Assembly: GCF_009183655.1 (NCBI RefSeq)
Contig: NZ_WEIO01000001.1
Location: 186,001-250,000, forward strand
Length of the DNA: 64,000 nt
Direction of reading: 5' to 3'
From: Bacillus aerolatus
GTDB lineage: Bacteria; Bacillota; Bacilli; Bacillales; Domibacillaceae
Both the position numbers and the translations under genes were made by a program. Below, in pieces: positions 17,845 to 26,216 of this stretch (the first letter of the stretch is position 1; each line of letters opens with the position of its first letter). The notes beneath the pieces were generated by a model that had not been told where the DNA came from, did not search any database, and was given only the letters and a program-made list of their open reading frames with translations.

Positions 17845-18060
17845 TTGAGTAAAATGAAAACTATGTGGGATGTACAGCAGCTGTTGAAGCGGTATGGCGT
17901 TTTCGTTTATGTGGGCGACCGTCTTGCGGATTTAGAATTAATGGAAGCAGAACTGAAAGATGTGTATCAGTCACAATTATTGGAAGCGAAGGAATTCCAG
18001 CAGGCACTGCTGATCTTACGGCAGGAGCGGCGACATGAAGAAGAGAAGAAAGCCCGCTAA
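17845..18060 (+). CDS. yqgQ: YqgQ family protein (DUF910)
   Basis: 71 residues from TTG 17845, or 68 from ATG 17854. AAGGGAG at 17834-17840 is 4 bases from the TTG and 13 from the ATG, so neither is ideal; similarity to B. subtilis YqgQ (start ...DVQQLLK...YG) favours the ATG. The protein is a small helical, charged, soluble domain ending in ERRHEEEKKAR. In B. subtilis yqgQ is followed by glucokinase glcK; here a terminator follows instead. Function unknown. Confidence 0.8.
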   Translation: MSKMKTMWDVQQLLKRYGVFVYVGDRLADLELMEAELKDVYQSQLLEAKEFQQALLILRQERRHEEEKKAR

Positions 18061-18081
18061 TAAAAAATCGACAAAAAACGA

Positions 18082-18124
18082 GCGAATGGATAAGTGAAGA
18101 ATACTTATCCATTCGCTTTTTTTA
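18082..18124 (+). terminator. Terminator after yqgQ
   Basis: Perfect 14-bp stem GCGAATGGATAAGT / ACTTATCCATTCGC with a 7-base loop, followed by TTTTTTT. Confidence 0.92.
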
Positions 18125-18326
18125 ATCACTAAAGTGAAACTTTTTTCTTTGTTATTCGTATAATTTTAAATAGGGAAAATTCAACCGTCAATCTACCATT
18201 CTACAAAATCTTTGTTTTCTCTCGTTTGCTTTTTTGTAAAAAAAGTATTAAGATTAGCTATGATGTTTTTACAGTGGCTTAACTGAAAGGCTTGAGCTGT
18301 ACGGTTTGTATGAAGGAGGTAATTTA

Positions 18327-20192
18327 ATGAAAGGAACCTTACGCAACAATGTTTCTTTAATCGCTGTTGTCGTTTTGTTCTTATGGATTAAAACGTATAT
18401 TGTCTATCAAACGAGCTTTAATATTGAAATTGAAAATACATTACAGGCGTTTATTCTGTTTATAAACCCATTGAGCTTCATCATGCTCGTGATGGGAGTC
18501 AGCACGTTCTTTAAAAGCGATAAAGGCAGAAACCGTTATCTGATGATCACAGGTTTCTTACTTACATTCTTGCTTTATGCGAACGTAGTTTTCTATCGTT
18601 TTTTCAATGATTTCATCACGATGCCGCTATTGTTCCAGACAAGCAACTTTGCAGATTTGGGCAACAGTGTCACCGAAGAGTTCAAATGGTATGATATTTT
18701 CTATTTTGCGGATCTCATTTTATTAGCTGTTGTTTTAAAAGTAAAGCCGAAATTTATTGCTTTCCGTTCGATGGCGAAAATGAACCGCCGCGCTTATTTT
18801 CTCGCAGCGGCTGCGATGTTCTTTTTGAATCTCGGACTGGCTGAAATTGAGCGTCCACAGCTTTTAACGAGAACATTTGACCGTGAGATGCTCGTGAAAA
18901 ATATTGGTACTTTCAACTATCATATTTACGATGTGATTTTACAATCGAAATCATCCGCCCAGCGTGCACTTGCTGACGGAAGCGAACTGGCCGATATTGA
19001 AAACTATTCAGATGCGAATTATGCCAAACCAAACGATTCTTTATTTGGAGTGGCTAAAGGCAAAAATTTAATTGTTGTATCTGTGGAATCCACGCAAGAG
19101 TTTGTGATAAACAACAAAGTAAATGGCCAAGAAATTACGCCGTTTATGAATCAGTTTGCAAAAGAAAGTTTATATTTTAATAACTTTTACCATCAAACGG
19201 GGCAAGGTAAAACATCTGATGCCGAGTTTCTTGTAGAAAATTCCCTTTACCCGTTGAGCCGCGGATCGGTTTTCTTCACTCACTCAGGCAACGAATTCAA
19301 CTCCATGGCCGAGAGATTAAATGAAAACGGCTATTTCTCAAATGCTATGCATGCGAATAATAAAAGCTTCTGGAACCGCGATATTATGTATAAATCTTTA
19401 GGATATGAGCGCTTCTATGAAGTAGGCGATTACGATGTGAATGAAGACAACAGTGTGAACTGGGGAATGAAAGACGTCCCGTTTTTCGAACAGTCAGTAC
19501 AGCACATGAAAGACATGCCGAAACCGTTCTACTCAAAAATGATTACATTAACGAATCATCATCCTTTCTATTATGATGAGGAAGATAAGTTTATTGATGA
19601 ATTTACTTCTAAGAGCGGCACGCTCAATCGTTATTTCGTGACGGTGCGCTATACGGACGAAGCGTTGAAGAAATTCGTTGAAGATTTAAAGGCTTCCGGG
19701 CTCTATGAAGATTCAGTTATTGTTCTTTACGGGGACCATTACGGAATTTCTGAAAACCATAATGAGGCGATGAGCCAGTATTTAGGCAAAGAAGTGACGC
19801 CATTTGTTTCAACTCAATTGCAAAAAGTGCCATTTATGATTCACATTCCCGGTGTGAAAGGCAAAGTCATTGACAGTGTAGGCGGCCAAGTAGATGTTCG
19901 TCCGACGCTTCTTCACTTGCTCGGCATTAATACGAAAGATGATTTACAGCTCGGACAAGATTTGTTGTCTGAAGATCATAAAAACTTAGCTGTATTCCGT
20001 GACGGCCGCTTCGTCACAAAAGATTATGTATATGCAGATAATAAGTGCTGGGATAAAGCCACAGAACAGCCAACAGATAAAAATTATTGTGTGCCGTATA
20101 TGGAAAAAGCGGCAACTGAATTGAATTACTCGGATCGGATTATTTACGGCGATTTGCTTCGCTTCTACGATCCGGATGCAGCGAAAAAGTAA
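18327..20192 (+). CDS. yqgS: LTA synthase family membrane phosphotransferase (YqgS-like)
   Basis: 621 residues from the ATG at 18327, with AAGGAGGT 7 bases upstream. Five N-terminal membrane helices (about residues 10-170) are followed by an extracellular sulfatase-type domain. Metal and active-site residues of LtaS are visible: E254 in VSVES, the nucleophile T296 in GQGKTSDAE, and the D-H pair in YGDHYG. It transfers glycerol phosphate from phosphatidylglycerol to build lipoteichoic acid. B. subtilis has four paralogues; by position this is YqgS (primase/minor LtaS class). Confidence 0.9.
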   Translation: MKGTLRNNVSLIAVVVLFLWIKTYIVYQTSFNIEIENTLQAFILFINPLSFIMLVMGVSTFFKSDKGRNRYLMITGFLLTFLLYANVVFYRFFNDFITMPLLFQTSNFADLGNSVTEEFKWYDIFYFADLILLAVVLKVKPKFIAFRSMAKMNRRAYFLAAAAMFFLNLGLAEIERPQLLTRTFDREMLVKNIGTFNYHIYDVILQSKSSAQRALADGSELADIENYSDANYAKPNDSLFGVAKGKNLIVVSVESTQEFVINNKVNGQEITPFMNQFAKESLYFNNFYHQTGQGKTSDAEFLVENSLYPLSRGSVFFTHSGNEFNSMAERLNENGYFSNAMHANNKSFWNRDIMYKSLGYERFYEVGDYDVNEDNSVNWGMKDVPFFEQSVQHMKDMPKPFYSKMITLTNHHPFYYDEEDKFIDEFTSKSGTLNRYFVTVRYTDEALKKFVEDLKASGLYEDSVIVLYGDHYGISENHNEAMSQYLGKEVTPFVSTQLQKVPFMIHIPGVKGKVIDSVGGQVDVRPTLLHLLGINTKDDLQLGQDLLSEDHKNLAVFRDGRFVTKDYVYADNKCWDKATEQPTDKNYCVPYMEKAATELNYSDRIIYGDLLRFYDPDAAKK

Positions 20193-20198
20193 AACGAA

Positions 20199-20232
20199 CA
20201 AAAAAAGCCTGCCGAACAGCAGGCTTTTTTTG
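20199..20232 (+). terminator. Terminator after yqgS
   Basis: Stem AAAAAAAGCCTGC / GCAGGCTTTTTTT around a 6-base loop, with T-runs on both strands. Confidence 0.9.
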
Positions 20233-20277
20233 TTGTCTAGGAAATTATAGATTTGCAGGGGGAACTTTGAGGGTTTT

Positions 20278-20334
20278 GGATCGGCTTCCAGCCCCTCGCC
20301 TTGTGCTTGTCGAGGCTGATCAAGGTGCTTGCGC
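20278..20334 (+). repeat. Dispersed GC-rich intergenic repeat, copy A
   Basis: Core CTTGTCGAGGCTGATC then AAGGTGCTTGCG at 20306-20333, preceded by CAGCCCCTCGCC. Nearly the same core occurs at 22009-22036 and, inverted, at 46381-46407. It lies between the yqgS terminator and the terminator of minus-strand yqgW. Confidence 0.7.
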
Positions 20335-20398
20335 TTTGTTTAGTTAGTTAAAAACTTGATAGTTTTTACGGGCTGCACGAACGTCTGAGAAAATAAAA

Positions 20399-20428
20399 AA
20401 ACCTCTGCTGCATAGCAGCGGAGGTTTA
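20399..20428 (-). terminator. Terminator of minus-strand yqgW
   Basis: Stem AAACCTCTGCTG / CAGCGGAGGTTT with a 4-base loop; read on the minus strand it is followed by TTTTTTT. Confidence 0.8.
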
Positions 20429-20443
20429 TGTCTGGGAAGTGAA

Positions 20444-20617
20444 TCAGACGCCAGGGTACCCTGAGTTAATAACGGTCATAATTGTGAACCAGCCAATGAC
20501 TCCTAGTGTCCCAATTCCGAAAACAATACCTAAAGCATTCTTGTTTTTTAAAGCGCTCAACGTGCTGAACACGGCAAGAATAGTCACAAGAGCGAAGATA
20601 ATTACTAAGCCGTTCAT
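20444..20617 (-). CDS. yqgW: YqgW-like small membrane protein (DUF2759)
   Basis: 57 residues, read on the minus strand from ATG at 20615-20617 to TGA at 20444-20446, with AAAGGGG 8 bases upstream. Two hydrophobic helices (about 3-21 and 30-50) flank the basic turn ALKNKNALG. The start MNGLVIIFALV and the glycine-rich second helix fit the DUF2759 family represented by B. subtilis YqgW. Position between yqgS and yqgX supports this. A dedicated terminator lies downstream. Function unknown. Confidence 0.8.
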   Translation of the reverse strand: MNGLVIIFALVTILAVFSTLSALKNKNALGIVFGIGTLGVIGWFTIMTVINSGYPGV

Positions 20618-20806
20618 AGTCAAACCCCTTTCTTAAATCACTCGATATCAATTGAATCGGAGATAATTATGTAAAATCAGTACATATCCATCACTATTTT
20701 ATAGTTTTTTTTTGCATTTGTCGAGTTGAAAAGTCATTGTTCTTTAAAAAGACAAGATTCACTGGTACGATAAAGGTAGTTAACAGGAAAGGTGTGGGAA
20801 GACAAA

Positions 20807-21439
20807 ATGAATTGGACGCAATTGCCATTAGGCCCGCTGCAAACGAATTGTTACATATTATCCAATAAAACAAAAGAGTGTATCGTGTTTGATCCTGGAG
20901 CAGATGGAGAGAGGCTCGTTGAATGGCTGAAAGAAAACGGTTTGAAGCCGCTCGCTATTTTACTGACACATGCCCATTTTGATCATATCGGTGCAGTTGA
21001 ACAAGTGAGGAACTCATTTGATGCTCCTGTTTATTTACATAAAGAAGAGCAGGACTGGCTCGTAGACCCAACTTTAAATGGTTCCGAACGTTTTCAATTA
21101 GGAAAAATAAGCGGCCGGCCGGCTGATCACCTCTTAACGGATGAAACATCATTAACAATAGGGGATTTCTCTTTTCAATTATTTCACACACCGGGGCATT
21201 CGCCTGGCAGTGTCTCATATTTTTTTGAAGAAGGAAATGCTGTTTTTGCCGGCGATACATTATTTATGGGAAGTATCGGACGCACTGACTTGCAGGGCGG
21301 CAATCACGAACAGCTGCTTAACAGCATTCATGAACATTTATTAACATTGCCGGAAGAAGTCATTGTTCTGCCTGGCCACGGACCAGCGACGACTATTGGG
21401 GAAGAAATGGAGCGCAATCCATTTTTAAACGGTTTTTAA
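20807..21439 (+). CDS. yqgX: Metallo-beta-lactamase-fold hydrolase (YqgX, glyoxalase II-like)
   Basis: 210 residues from the ATG at 20807; the frame is open from a GTG at 20792 but homologues start at MNWTQLPLGPLQTN. The zinc motif THAHFDHIG (HxHxDH) is at about residues 52-60, a further His in FHTPGHSPGS near 132, Asp in FAGDTLF near 153, and the last His in LPGHGPAT near 195. The pattern matches bacterial glyoxalase II-type thioesterases. In B. subtilis YqgX (GloC) is a type II glyoxalase in bacillithiol-dependent methylglyoxal detoxification; the substrate here is inferred. Confidence 0.88.
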   Translation: MNWTQLPLGPLQTNCYILSNKTKECIVFDPGADGERLVEWLKENGLKPLAILLTHAHFDHIGAVEQVRNSFDAPVYLHKEEQDWLVDPTLNGSERFQLGKISGRPADHLLTDETSLTIGDFSFQLFHTPGHSPGSVSYFFEEGNAVFAGDTLFMGSIGRTDLQGGNHEQLLNSIHEHLLTLPEEVIVLPGHGPATTIGEEMERNPFLNGF

Positions 21440-21441
21440 AG

Positions 21442-21480
21442 GCAAAAAGGCTGTCTTATGTAAAGAGACAGCCTTTTTGC
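21442..21480. terminator. Terminator after yqgX
   Basis: Perfect 15-bp stem GCAAAAAGGCTGTCT / AGACAGCCTTTTTGC. Confidence 0.9.
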
Positions 21481-21489
21481 TTATTTAAC

Positions 21490-21519
21490 TAAAAAAAGCC
21501 GGCCATTAATGGGCCGGCT
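21490..21519 (-). terminator. Terminator of minus-strand yqgY
   Basis: Stem AGCCGGCC / GGCCGGCT, followed on the minus strand by seven T residues. Confidence 0.8.
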
Positions 21520-21533
21520 GGCAGAGCCATCAA

Positions 21534-21776
21534 TTAATGGCCTGCTCCAGGAGTTACCATAAAGGTAGTCCAGTACGTGTATCCTGCAAAGAATACAGTT
21601 AAGTACGCTGCGAAAATATACATATACATACGTTCAGTTAAATTTAAATAACCTAAAATTAAGAAGAATCCTGTCTGGCCGAGGAAGAGCAGTGCAGTTT
21701 TATTCATATCGCCAAGATAAAACATGACAGCAAAGATTCCAGTCCAGAATGCTAATACGCGGAACATGCGATCCAT
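21534..21776 (-). CDS. yqgY: YqgY-like small membrane protein (DUF2626)
   Basis: 80 residues with three hydrophobic segments (about 6-22, 26-45 and 51-70) and a short His-terminated tail. The start MDRMFRVLAFWTGIFAVMFY is typical of DUF2626. ATG with GGAGGGA 7 bases upstream. Gene order next to yqgX matches B. subtilis yqgY. No function can be assigned. Confidence 0.8.
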   Translation of the reverse strand: MDRMFRVLAFWTGIFAVMFYLGDMNKTALLFLGQTGFFLILGYLNLTERMYMYIFAAYLTVFFAGYTYWTTFMVTPGAGH

Positions 21777-22181
21777 TATGTATCCCTCCTTTATTCATCA
21801 CTCCATCAATATATTATTATAATGGAACGATCATGGAATTGTAAATATAACTTTTGCTCACTTTGTGACGATTGCGTGATATCTCTATTCTATCATTTAG
21901 CTCCTATTTAAGCACGTCAAAGTCAAAGACGAGCGCCTTCCGCTTTTTTGCCCCTAGCCCCTCGGGGTCACAAGCCTATCAAAAAGGTAAGGAACAAATC
22001 GTCTTGTTCTTGTCGGGGCTGATCAAGGCACTTGCGTTTTTGTTCGTCCAATGTGTTTCTGTCGTAGTATAAACGATTTTGTCCATTTTTATATAAAAAA
22101 TTTGCATATGGGGGAGGAATTACAGGAATGGCGGCGAATAGTGTTAGGTAGCTTAGTTGAAAGGTGGTGAAATATAGAAGA
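21777..22181. other. 405-bp gene-free region before comGA
   Basis: The left end must hold the minus-strand yqgY promoter. Bases 21918-22045 are a longer copy of the dispersed GC-rich repeat. Bases 22060-22160 should contain the comG promoter: there is an AT-rich tract (22069-22105) but no convincing pair of ComK boxes. No ORF here looks real; the yqgZ and yqhA/yqhB genes found at this place in B. subtilis are absent. Confidence 0.7.
21918..22045 (+). repeat. Dispersed GC-rich intergenic repeat, copy B
   Basis: It begins with GAGCGCCTTCCGC, then a palindromic CCCCTAGCCCCTCGGGG, and ends with the shared core CTTGTCGGGGCTGATCAAGG (22009-22028) followed by CACTTGCG. The central part is unique to this copy, which makes it the longest of the three. 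Confidence 0.7.
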
Positions 22182-23267
22182 ATGGTTATTGAAGAAACGG
22201 TTGAGGAATTGCTTCAGGAAGCGCTCACGCTCGACTCCACAGATATCCACTTTATCCCCCGCAAGCACGGTTATGCTGTTCAAATCCGCTCTCAAGGTCA
22301 GTTAATCCCCCATTGTGAATTTTCATTGCGTGAAGGAGAAAGGTTGATTTCTCACTTTAAATTTATGTCTTCATTGGATATCGGTGAAAAAAGAAAGCCA
22401 CAAAGTGGTTCGTTTCAGCTTGAAGTCTCCGGTTTTTTAATTTCTTTGCGGATTTCTACTTTGCCCACAGCTCTCTCGAAAGAAAGCCTCGTCATTCGTC
22501 TGCTTCCTCAGCAAGGTGTCCTTGATTTGCTTCAGCTTTCCTTGTTCCCAAACTCTGCTAAGAAACTCCTTGCTCTCTTGTCGCATGCCCATGGACTTAT
22601 TATCTTCACGGGTCCTACAGGCAGCGGTAAAACAACAACTCTTTATTCTCTAATACAGCATAGTGCCAGCAAACACGGCCGAAATGTGATCACTCTCGAA
22701 GACCCCGTTGAAAAACAAAATGATCAGTGGCTGCAAGTGCAAGTCAATGAAAAAGCAGGGGTAACGTATTCTGTCGGATTAAAAGCAATCTTGCGACATG
22801 ATCCTGATGTCATTATGGTGGGAGAAATTCGCGATGAGGAAACGGCGAGAATTGCGGTGCGGGCTGCATTAACAGGACATCTTGTATTAACAACTCTCCA
22901 TACACGGGACGCAAAAGGCGCTGTATTCCGCCTGCTTGAATTCGGCTTAAAATGGCATGAAATCCAACAGACGCTTGTCGGCGTAACCGCTCAGCGTCTC
23001 GTCAATCTCTTATGTCCGCAATGCGGTGCCGTCTGCTCTCCTCATTGCCGTTCGGGGAAAAAGCGAAAACAAGCGACTGTTTATGAAATTTTACACGGCA
23101 CTGACTTACACGCGGTGTTGAATGAAGCGAAAGGTGAAGAAAGCGCCTACCATTATCCATTGTTAAAACATTTGTTAAGAAAGGGGATCGCCCTTGGATA
23201 TCTCTCTCAAAATGAATATGATCGCTGGGTATTTGAAGAAGAAAAAAGCGGGCAAATATCAAGGTGA
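22182..23267 (+). CDS. comGA: ComGA, pseudopilus assembly ATPase for DNA uptake
   Basis: 361 residues from the ATG at 22182, the start that matches B. subtilis ComGA; a GTG at 22164 overlaps AAAGGTGG. It is a GspE/PilB-type secretion ATPase: Walker A GPTGSGKTTT, Asp box EDPVE, Walker B IMVGEIRDEET, His box LTTLHTRDAKGA. A CPQCG...C zinc-like motif is in the C-terminal part. It powers assembly of the competence pseudopilus at the inner membrane face. First gene of comGABCDEFG; it overlaps comGB by 74 bases. Confidence 0.95.
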   Translation: MVIEETVEELLQEALTLDSTDIHFIPRKHGYAVQIRSQGQLIPHCEFSLREGERLISHFKFMSSLDIGEKRKPQSGSFQLEVSGFLISLRISTLPTALSKESLVIRLLPQQGVLDLLQLSLFPNSAKKLLALLSHAHGLIIFTGPTGSGKTTTLYSLIQHSASKHGRNVITLEDPVEKQNDQWLQVQVNEKAGVTYSVGLKAILRHDPDVIMVGEIRDEETARIAVRAALTGHLVLTTLHTRDAKGAVFRLLEFGLKWHEIQQTLVGVTAQRLVNLLCPQCGAVCSPHCRSGKKRKQATVYEILHGTDLHAVLNEAKGEESAYHYPLLKHLLRKGIALGYLSQNEYDRWVFEEEKSGQISR

Positions 23268-24261
23268 ATTTGTTTTCAGGCTGGGGGAAATGCTGCATCA
23301 AGGATTTACAATCAGCCACGCACTCGAATTTCTGTTGATGAATTTTGATCGCAATCATCGAGAATCCATTCGCTTAATTCATTCTGAATTAAATGCCGGC
23401 ACTCCTTTAAATGAAATTCTCCACATGCTAGACTTTCCATCAATGATTTGCCTTCAAGTGTACTTCGCGGAAAAACACGGCCGTCTGCCAGAGACATTGA
23501 CGTACGCTGGCGAGCATTGGAAAAAGGCGGAACAAGCGAAAGAAAAGTTAACGAAGCTGTTGCAATATCCGCTTTTTTTACTTTTTCTTTTGTTTATGCT
23601 GCTGTTTCTTCTTAACAGTTTTTTGATGCCGCGATTTGAAGAACTATACTCCGCTCTTGGCTTTACTCCGAGCGGAGGAACGTTTCTCCTTATTGCCTTT
23701 TTACAGAAGGCTCCTTCTCTCATCATTTTAGCTGCAGCCAGCTTGTTGGCTGGCTCTCTTTTTTCATTTTTCCATTACCAGAGGCAGACCCCAAAAAATA
23801 AGATTGTGCTGTTAATGAAAATTCCAGTCGTCTCTGCTTATTTTTCCTTGTTGTTCACCCGAATGTTTGCGAAAGAAGTGTCTTATTTGCTGCAAAGTGG
23901 CTTTGCTGTTAATGAAGTATTGCATATTTTACAAGAACAAACGAGGCATCCAATGTTGAAACATATTGCATTAGAAATGAAAAGCCAATTGGTAACAGGC
24001 CAGTCATTTGCGGAAGCTGCGGAGAAGGTATCTTGCTTTGTCCCGCAGCTTTCCCGGATTCTGCGTCATGGTGAAACAAACGGCCGGCTGGCCCAGGAAT
24101 TACTCATTTTTAGTCAATTTTGCGAAACGTTAATTGAAAAAAATATAAAAAAATGGCTGGCAGTTTTGCAGCCCACTATCTTTTTATTCGTCGGTTTAGT
24201 GGTGATTGCTATTTACTTATCGGTCATGCTGCCAATGTTTCAAATGGTCGGATCAATTTAA
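23194..24261 (+). CDS. comGB: ComGB, pseudopilus platform membrane protein (GspF family)
   Basis: 355 residues starting at TTG 23194, with AAGGGG 6 bases upstream, inside the end of comGA. Two T2SF domains (about residues 25-140 and 225-340) alternate with three membrane helices (about 125-145, 170-190, 325-350). The conserved FCETLIEKNIKKWLAVLQP segment precedes the last helix. It recruits ComGA and organises pseudopilin polymerisation. The large overlap with comGA indicates translational coupling. Confidence 0.92.
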   Translation: MDISLKMNMIAGYLKKKKAGKYQGEFVFRLGEMLHQGFTISHALEFLLMNFDRNHRESIRLIHSELNAGTPLNEILHMLDFPSMICLQVYFAEKHGRLPETLTYAGEHWKKAEQAKEKLTKLLQYPLFLLFLLFMLLFLLNSFLMPRFEELYSALGFTPSGGTFLLIAFLQKAPSLIILAAASLLAGSLFSFFHYQRQTPKNKIVLLMKIPVVSAYFSLLFTRMFAKEVSYLLQSGFAVNEVLHILQEQTRHPMLKHIALEMKSQLVTGQSFAEAAEKVSCFVPQLSRILRHGETNGRLAQELLIFSQFCETLIEKNIKKWLAVLQPTIFLFVGLVVIAIYLSVMLPMFQMVGSI

Positions 24262-24278
24262 TATTGGAGGGAGAAGTC

Positions 24279-24602
24279 GTGAAGAAAAAAAAGTTAAGAG
24301 AAAACGAGTCTGGTTTTACACTGATAGAAATGATGATCGTTTTGTTAGTAATTTCTGTCCTATTATTTGTAGCCATTCCGAACGTAGCGAAACAAAGCAA
24401 TAACATCAATAGCAAAGGGTGTACCGCTTTTAAACATATGGTAGAAGGGCAGGTGCAAGCTTACCGAATTGATTTGAAAGAATTTCCGAATTCGATCGCA
24501 GATATGGTCACGAGCGGCTATTTGCGAAGTGGTGAAACAGCTTGTCCGAATGGGGATACATTAGAGATTGGTGCGGATGGAGAAGTGTCGATTGTTAAAT
24601 AA
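24279..24602 (+). CDS. comGC: ComGC, major competence pseudopilin
   Basis: 107 residues from the GTG at 24279 with TTGGAGGGAG upstream. A short basic leader is followed by the type IV prepilin cleavage site G|FTLIEMM (cleaved by ComC) and a hydrophobic helix. Two cysteines (in KGCTAF and ETACPNG) could form the intramolecular disulfide known in ComGC. It is the main subunit of the pseudopilus. Confidence 0.94.
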   Translation: MKKKKLRENESGFTLIEMMIVLLVISVLLFVAIPNVAKQSNNINSKGCTAFKHMVEGQVQAYRIDLKEFPNSIADMVTSGYLRSGETACPNGDTLEIGADGEVSIVK

Positions 24603-25053
24603 AATGATTTTACTTTTAAAAAGTGAAAAAGGATTTTCGATACTCGAAATGCTGCTGATTCTTTCAATAATGCTCGTTTTATTGTCTGTAACTGTTCTTC
24701 CATTGCCAAAGCTTGCGGCCAATTTTGAAAAGAAACAATTTTTCAACCAGCTGCAGGCCGATCTTTTTTTGGCACAGTCGTATGCTATTGCTAAGCAGGA
24801 TGTAGTGGAAGTGAAGTTTCTGCCTGCAGGTGACCGCTATTCTATCCATCCGGTCACCGCTTCTTCTGTCATGCTGATTCAAAGGAACATGCCCGACTCG
24901 ATCAGGCACGTTAACGGTTCTTTAGCTAAGCTGTCTTTTTTGCCTAATGGGAATACGAGCAGTTTTGGCACTGTTCACTTCAAGTATCAAGATCAATATA
25001 TTTCTTTGATTTTTCAAATTGGTAAGGGGAGGTTTTATGTTAAAGAACAATGA
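24592..25053 (+). CDS. comGD: ComGD, minor competence pseudopilin
   Basis: 153 residues from the TTG at 24592, which has GGAGAAG about 8 bases upstream and overlaps the comGC end by 11 bases; the ATG at 24604 is an alternative. The prepilin motif KG|FSILEML is followed by a hydrophobic helix and a globular domain with the GspH-like segment QADLFLAQSYAIAKQ. Minor pseudopilin, needed for transforming-DNA uptake. Confidence 0.9.
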   Translation: MLNKMILLLKSEKGFSILEMLLILSIMLVLLSVTVLPLPKLAANFEKKQFFNQLQADLFLAQSYAIAKQDVVEVKFLPAGDRYSIHPVTASSVMLIQRNMPDSIRHVNGSLAKLSFLPNGNTSSFGTVHFKYQDQYISLIFQIGKGRFYVKEQ

Positions 25054-25345
25054 AAAAGGCTTTACGCTTGCAGAAAGCTTGCTTTCACTGATGGTGCTTG
25101 TTACGCTGGCAGTCTTTCTATTGCCATTAATGATGCAAATGACAGGTCAATCAAAAGCGCTTTGGGAAAAACAAAAAGGTATGAGAATTCTTTATGAAGA
25201 AGGAGAAAAGCGGCTGCTTGAAGGAAAGAATTTTCACTTTACTTATCATGGAGAAGGGGAGAGGTATGATATTTCCTGGGAAACATCGGAAGCAACGGTT
25301 TGTTATGAATTTTCAGGACAAGCGGCTTGTATTAAAAAACAATAA
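25037..25345 (+). CDS. comGE: ComGE, minor competence pseudopilin
   Basis: 102 residues from the ATG at 25037, with GGGGAGG 5 bases upstream. Prepilin motif KG|FTLAESLLSL followed by a membrane helix. One cysteine pair near the C-terminus (TVCYEF, AACIKK). Short and divergent like B. subtilis ComGE; identity rests on operon position. Overlaps comGD by 17 bases. Confidence 0.85.
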   Translation: MLKNNEKGFTLAESLLSLMVLVTLAVFLLPLMMQMTGQSKALWEKQKGMRILYEEGEKRLLEGKNFHFTYHGEGERYDISWETSEATVCYEFSGQAACIKKQ

Positions 25346-25760
25346 CGGCTTTACGATGGTGGAATCTTTGCTCGTTTTGCTGATTTTTATTAGCGTCGCA
25401 GCCCTTTTCCCCCTCGTATATGGAGCGGTATTTCGGGTGGAAGAGCGGCTTGATCCGGAAAGAAGATTAGAGTGGGAGCTATTCGCACTGCAACTTAGAA
25501 AGGAGATGAATATGTCTCATTCCATACAGCCGGCAGCTGATAAACTGACTTTCGTCCACGATACTGATACTATTTCCATTGAGAAATACAATGAAGGTGT
25601 CAGAAGAAGAGTGGGCGGAAGAGGCCATGAAATGATTTTACAAGAGATCTCCTCAGTCCAATTTTACTGGTGCGGTTCAGCGTTGTGCGTGACGGCCGTT
25701 TTTAAAAACGGAGAAAAGGAAAAAGCGCAATTTTGTATTTTCGATGGAGGGGCAACGTGA
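25305..25760 (+). CDS. comGF: ComGF, minor competence pseudopilin
   Basis: 151 residues if begun at the ATG at 25305, inside the end of comGE; the open frame extends upstream to 25194 but that part is the alternate frame of comGE. The motif NG|FTMVESLLVLL is the prepilin site. The C-terminal segment FYWCGSALCVTAVFKNG resembles other ComGF proteins. No strong ribosome-binding site was seen for the chosen start, so it is the least certain start in the operon. Confidence 0.83.
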   Translation: MNFQDKRLVLKNNNGFTMVESLLVLLIFISVAALFPLVYGAVFRVEERLDPERRLEWELFALQLRKEMNMSHSIQPAADKLTFVHDTDTISIEKYNEGVRRRVGGRGHEMILQEISSVQFYWCGSALCVTAVFKNGEKEKAQFCIFDGGAT

Positions 25761-26137
25761 AAAGTTTGATTGTCAATGAAAAAGGGGGGCTGCTGCCTTA
25801 TGTGTTGCTGCTTTTTGTTATCATTTGCACAGCGGCTGTGTTTGGAACAGGCATTTTTGTAAGCAAGCAAAAAACCGCTTTGTTTTTAACGGATTATTAC
25901 GAAACAAAAGTAATGGAATTGATGACGTTGCAGCAGGTTCTTCCGTCACTGGACAAAGGAGAAGCGCTTTCAGGTAGTTTTCGTACTGATCGCGGGGAAG
26001 TTGTATACGCAGCCGCCCCGAATGAAGGAGAGGAATTAGTCGTCATTCATTTAAAAACATTAAAAACAGATACGTACTTTTCTTCGAGAATCATTTATAA
26101 TATGGCCGAACGTCAAATCGTTCAGTGGATTGAATAA
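25757..26137 (+). CDS. comGG: ComGG, minor competence pseudopilin
   Basis: 126 residues from the GTG at 25757, with ATGGAGGGG 5 bases upstream; it overlaps the comGF stop. It starts with a short basic leader and the segment NEKGGLLPYVLLLFVI: a membrane helix with the GGxLP start in place of a classic GFTLxE site, as in other ComGG proteins. Last gene of the comG pseudopilin block. Confidence 0.85.
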   Translation: MKSLIVNEKGGLLPYVLLLFVIICTAAVFGTGIFVSKQKTALFLTDYYETKVMELMTLQQVLPSLDKGEALSGSFRTDRGEVVYAAAPNEGEELVVIHLKTLKTDTYFSSRIIYNMAERQIVQWIE

Positions 26138-26216
26138 AAGTTACAGCAGAGAAAGTATATTGTTTAAAAAGGAGGAAAACTGGAAAAACTGACACCGTTC
26201 AAAGGAGGCGGTGCTT

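Noticed and set aside
22060-22116. ComK boxes before comGA
   Set aside because: The AT-rich tract has only weak partial matches to AAAA-N5-TTTT, none with both halves and proper spacing, so ComK control is not claimed from sequence.
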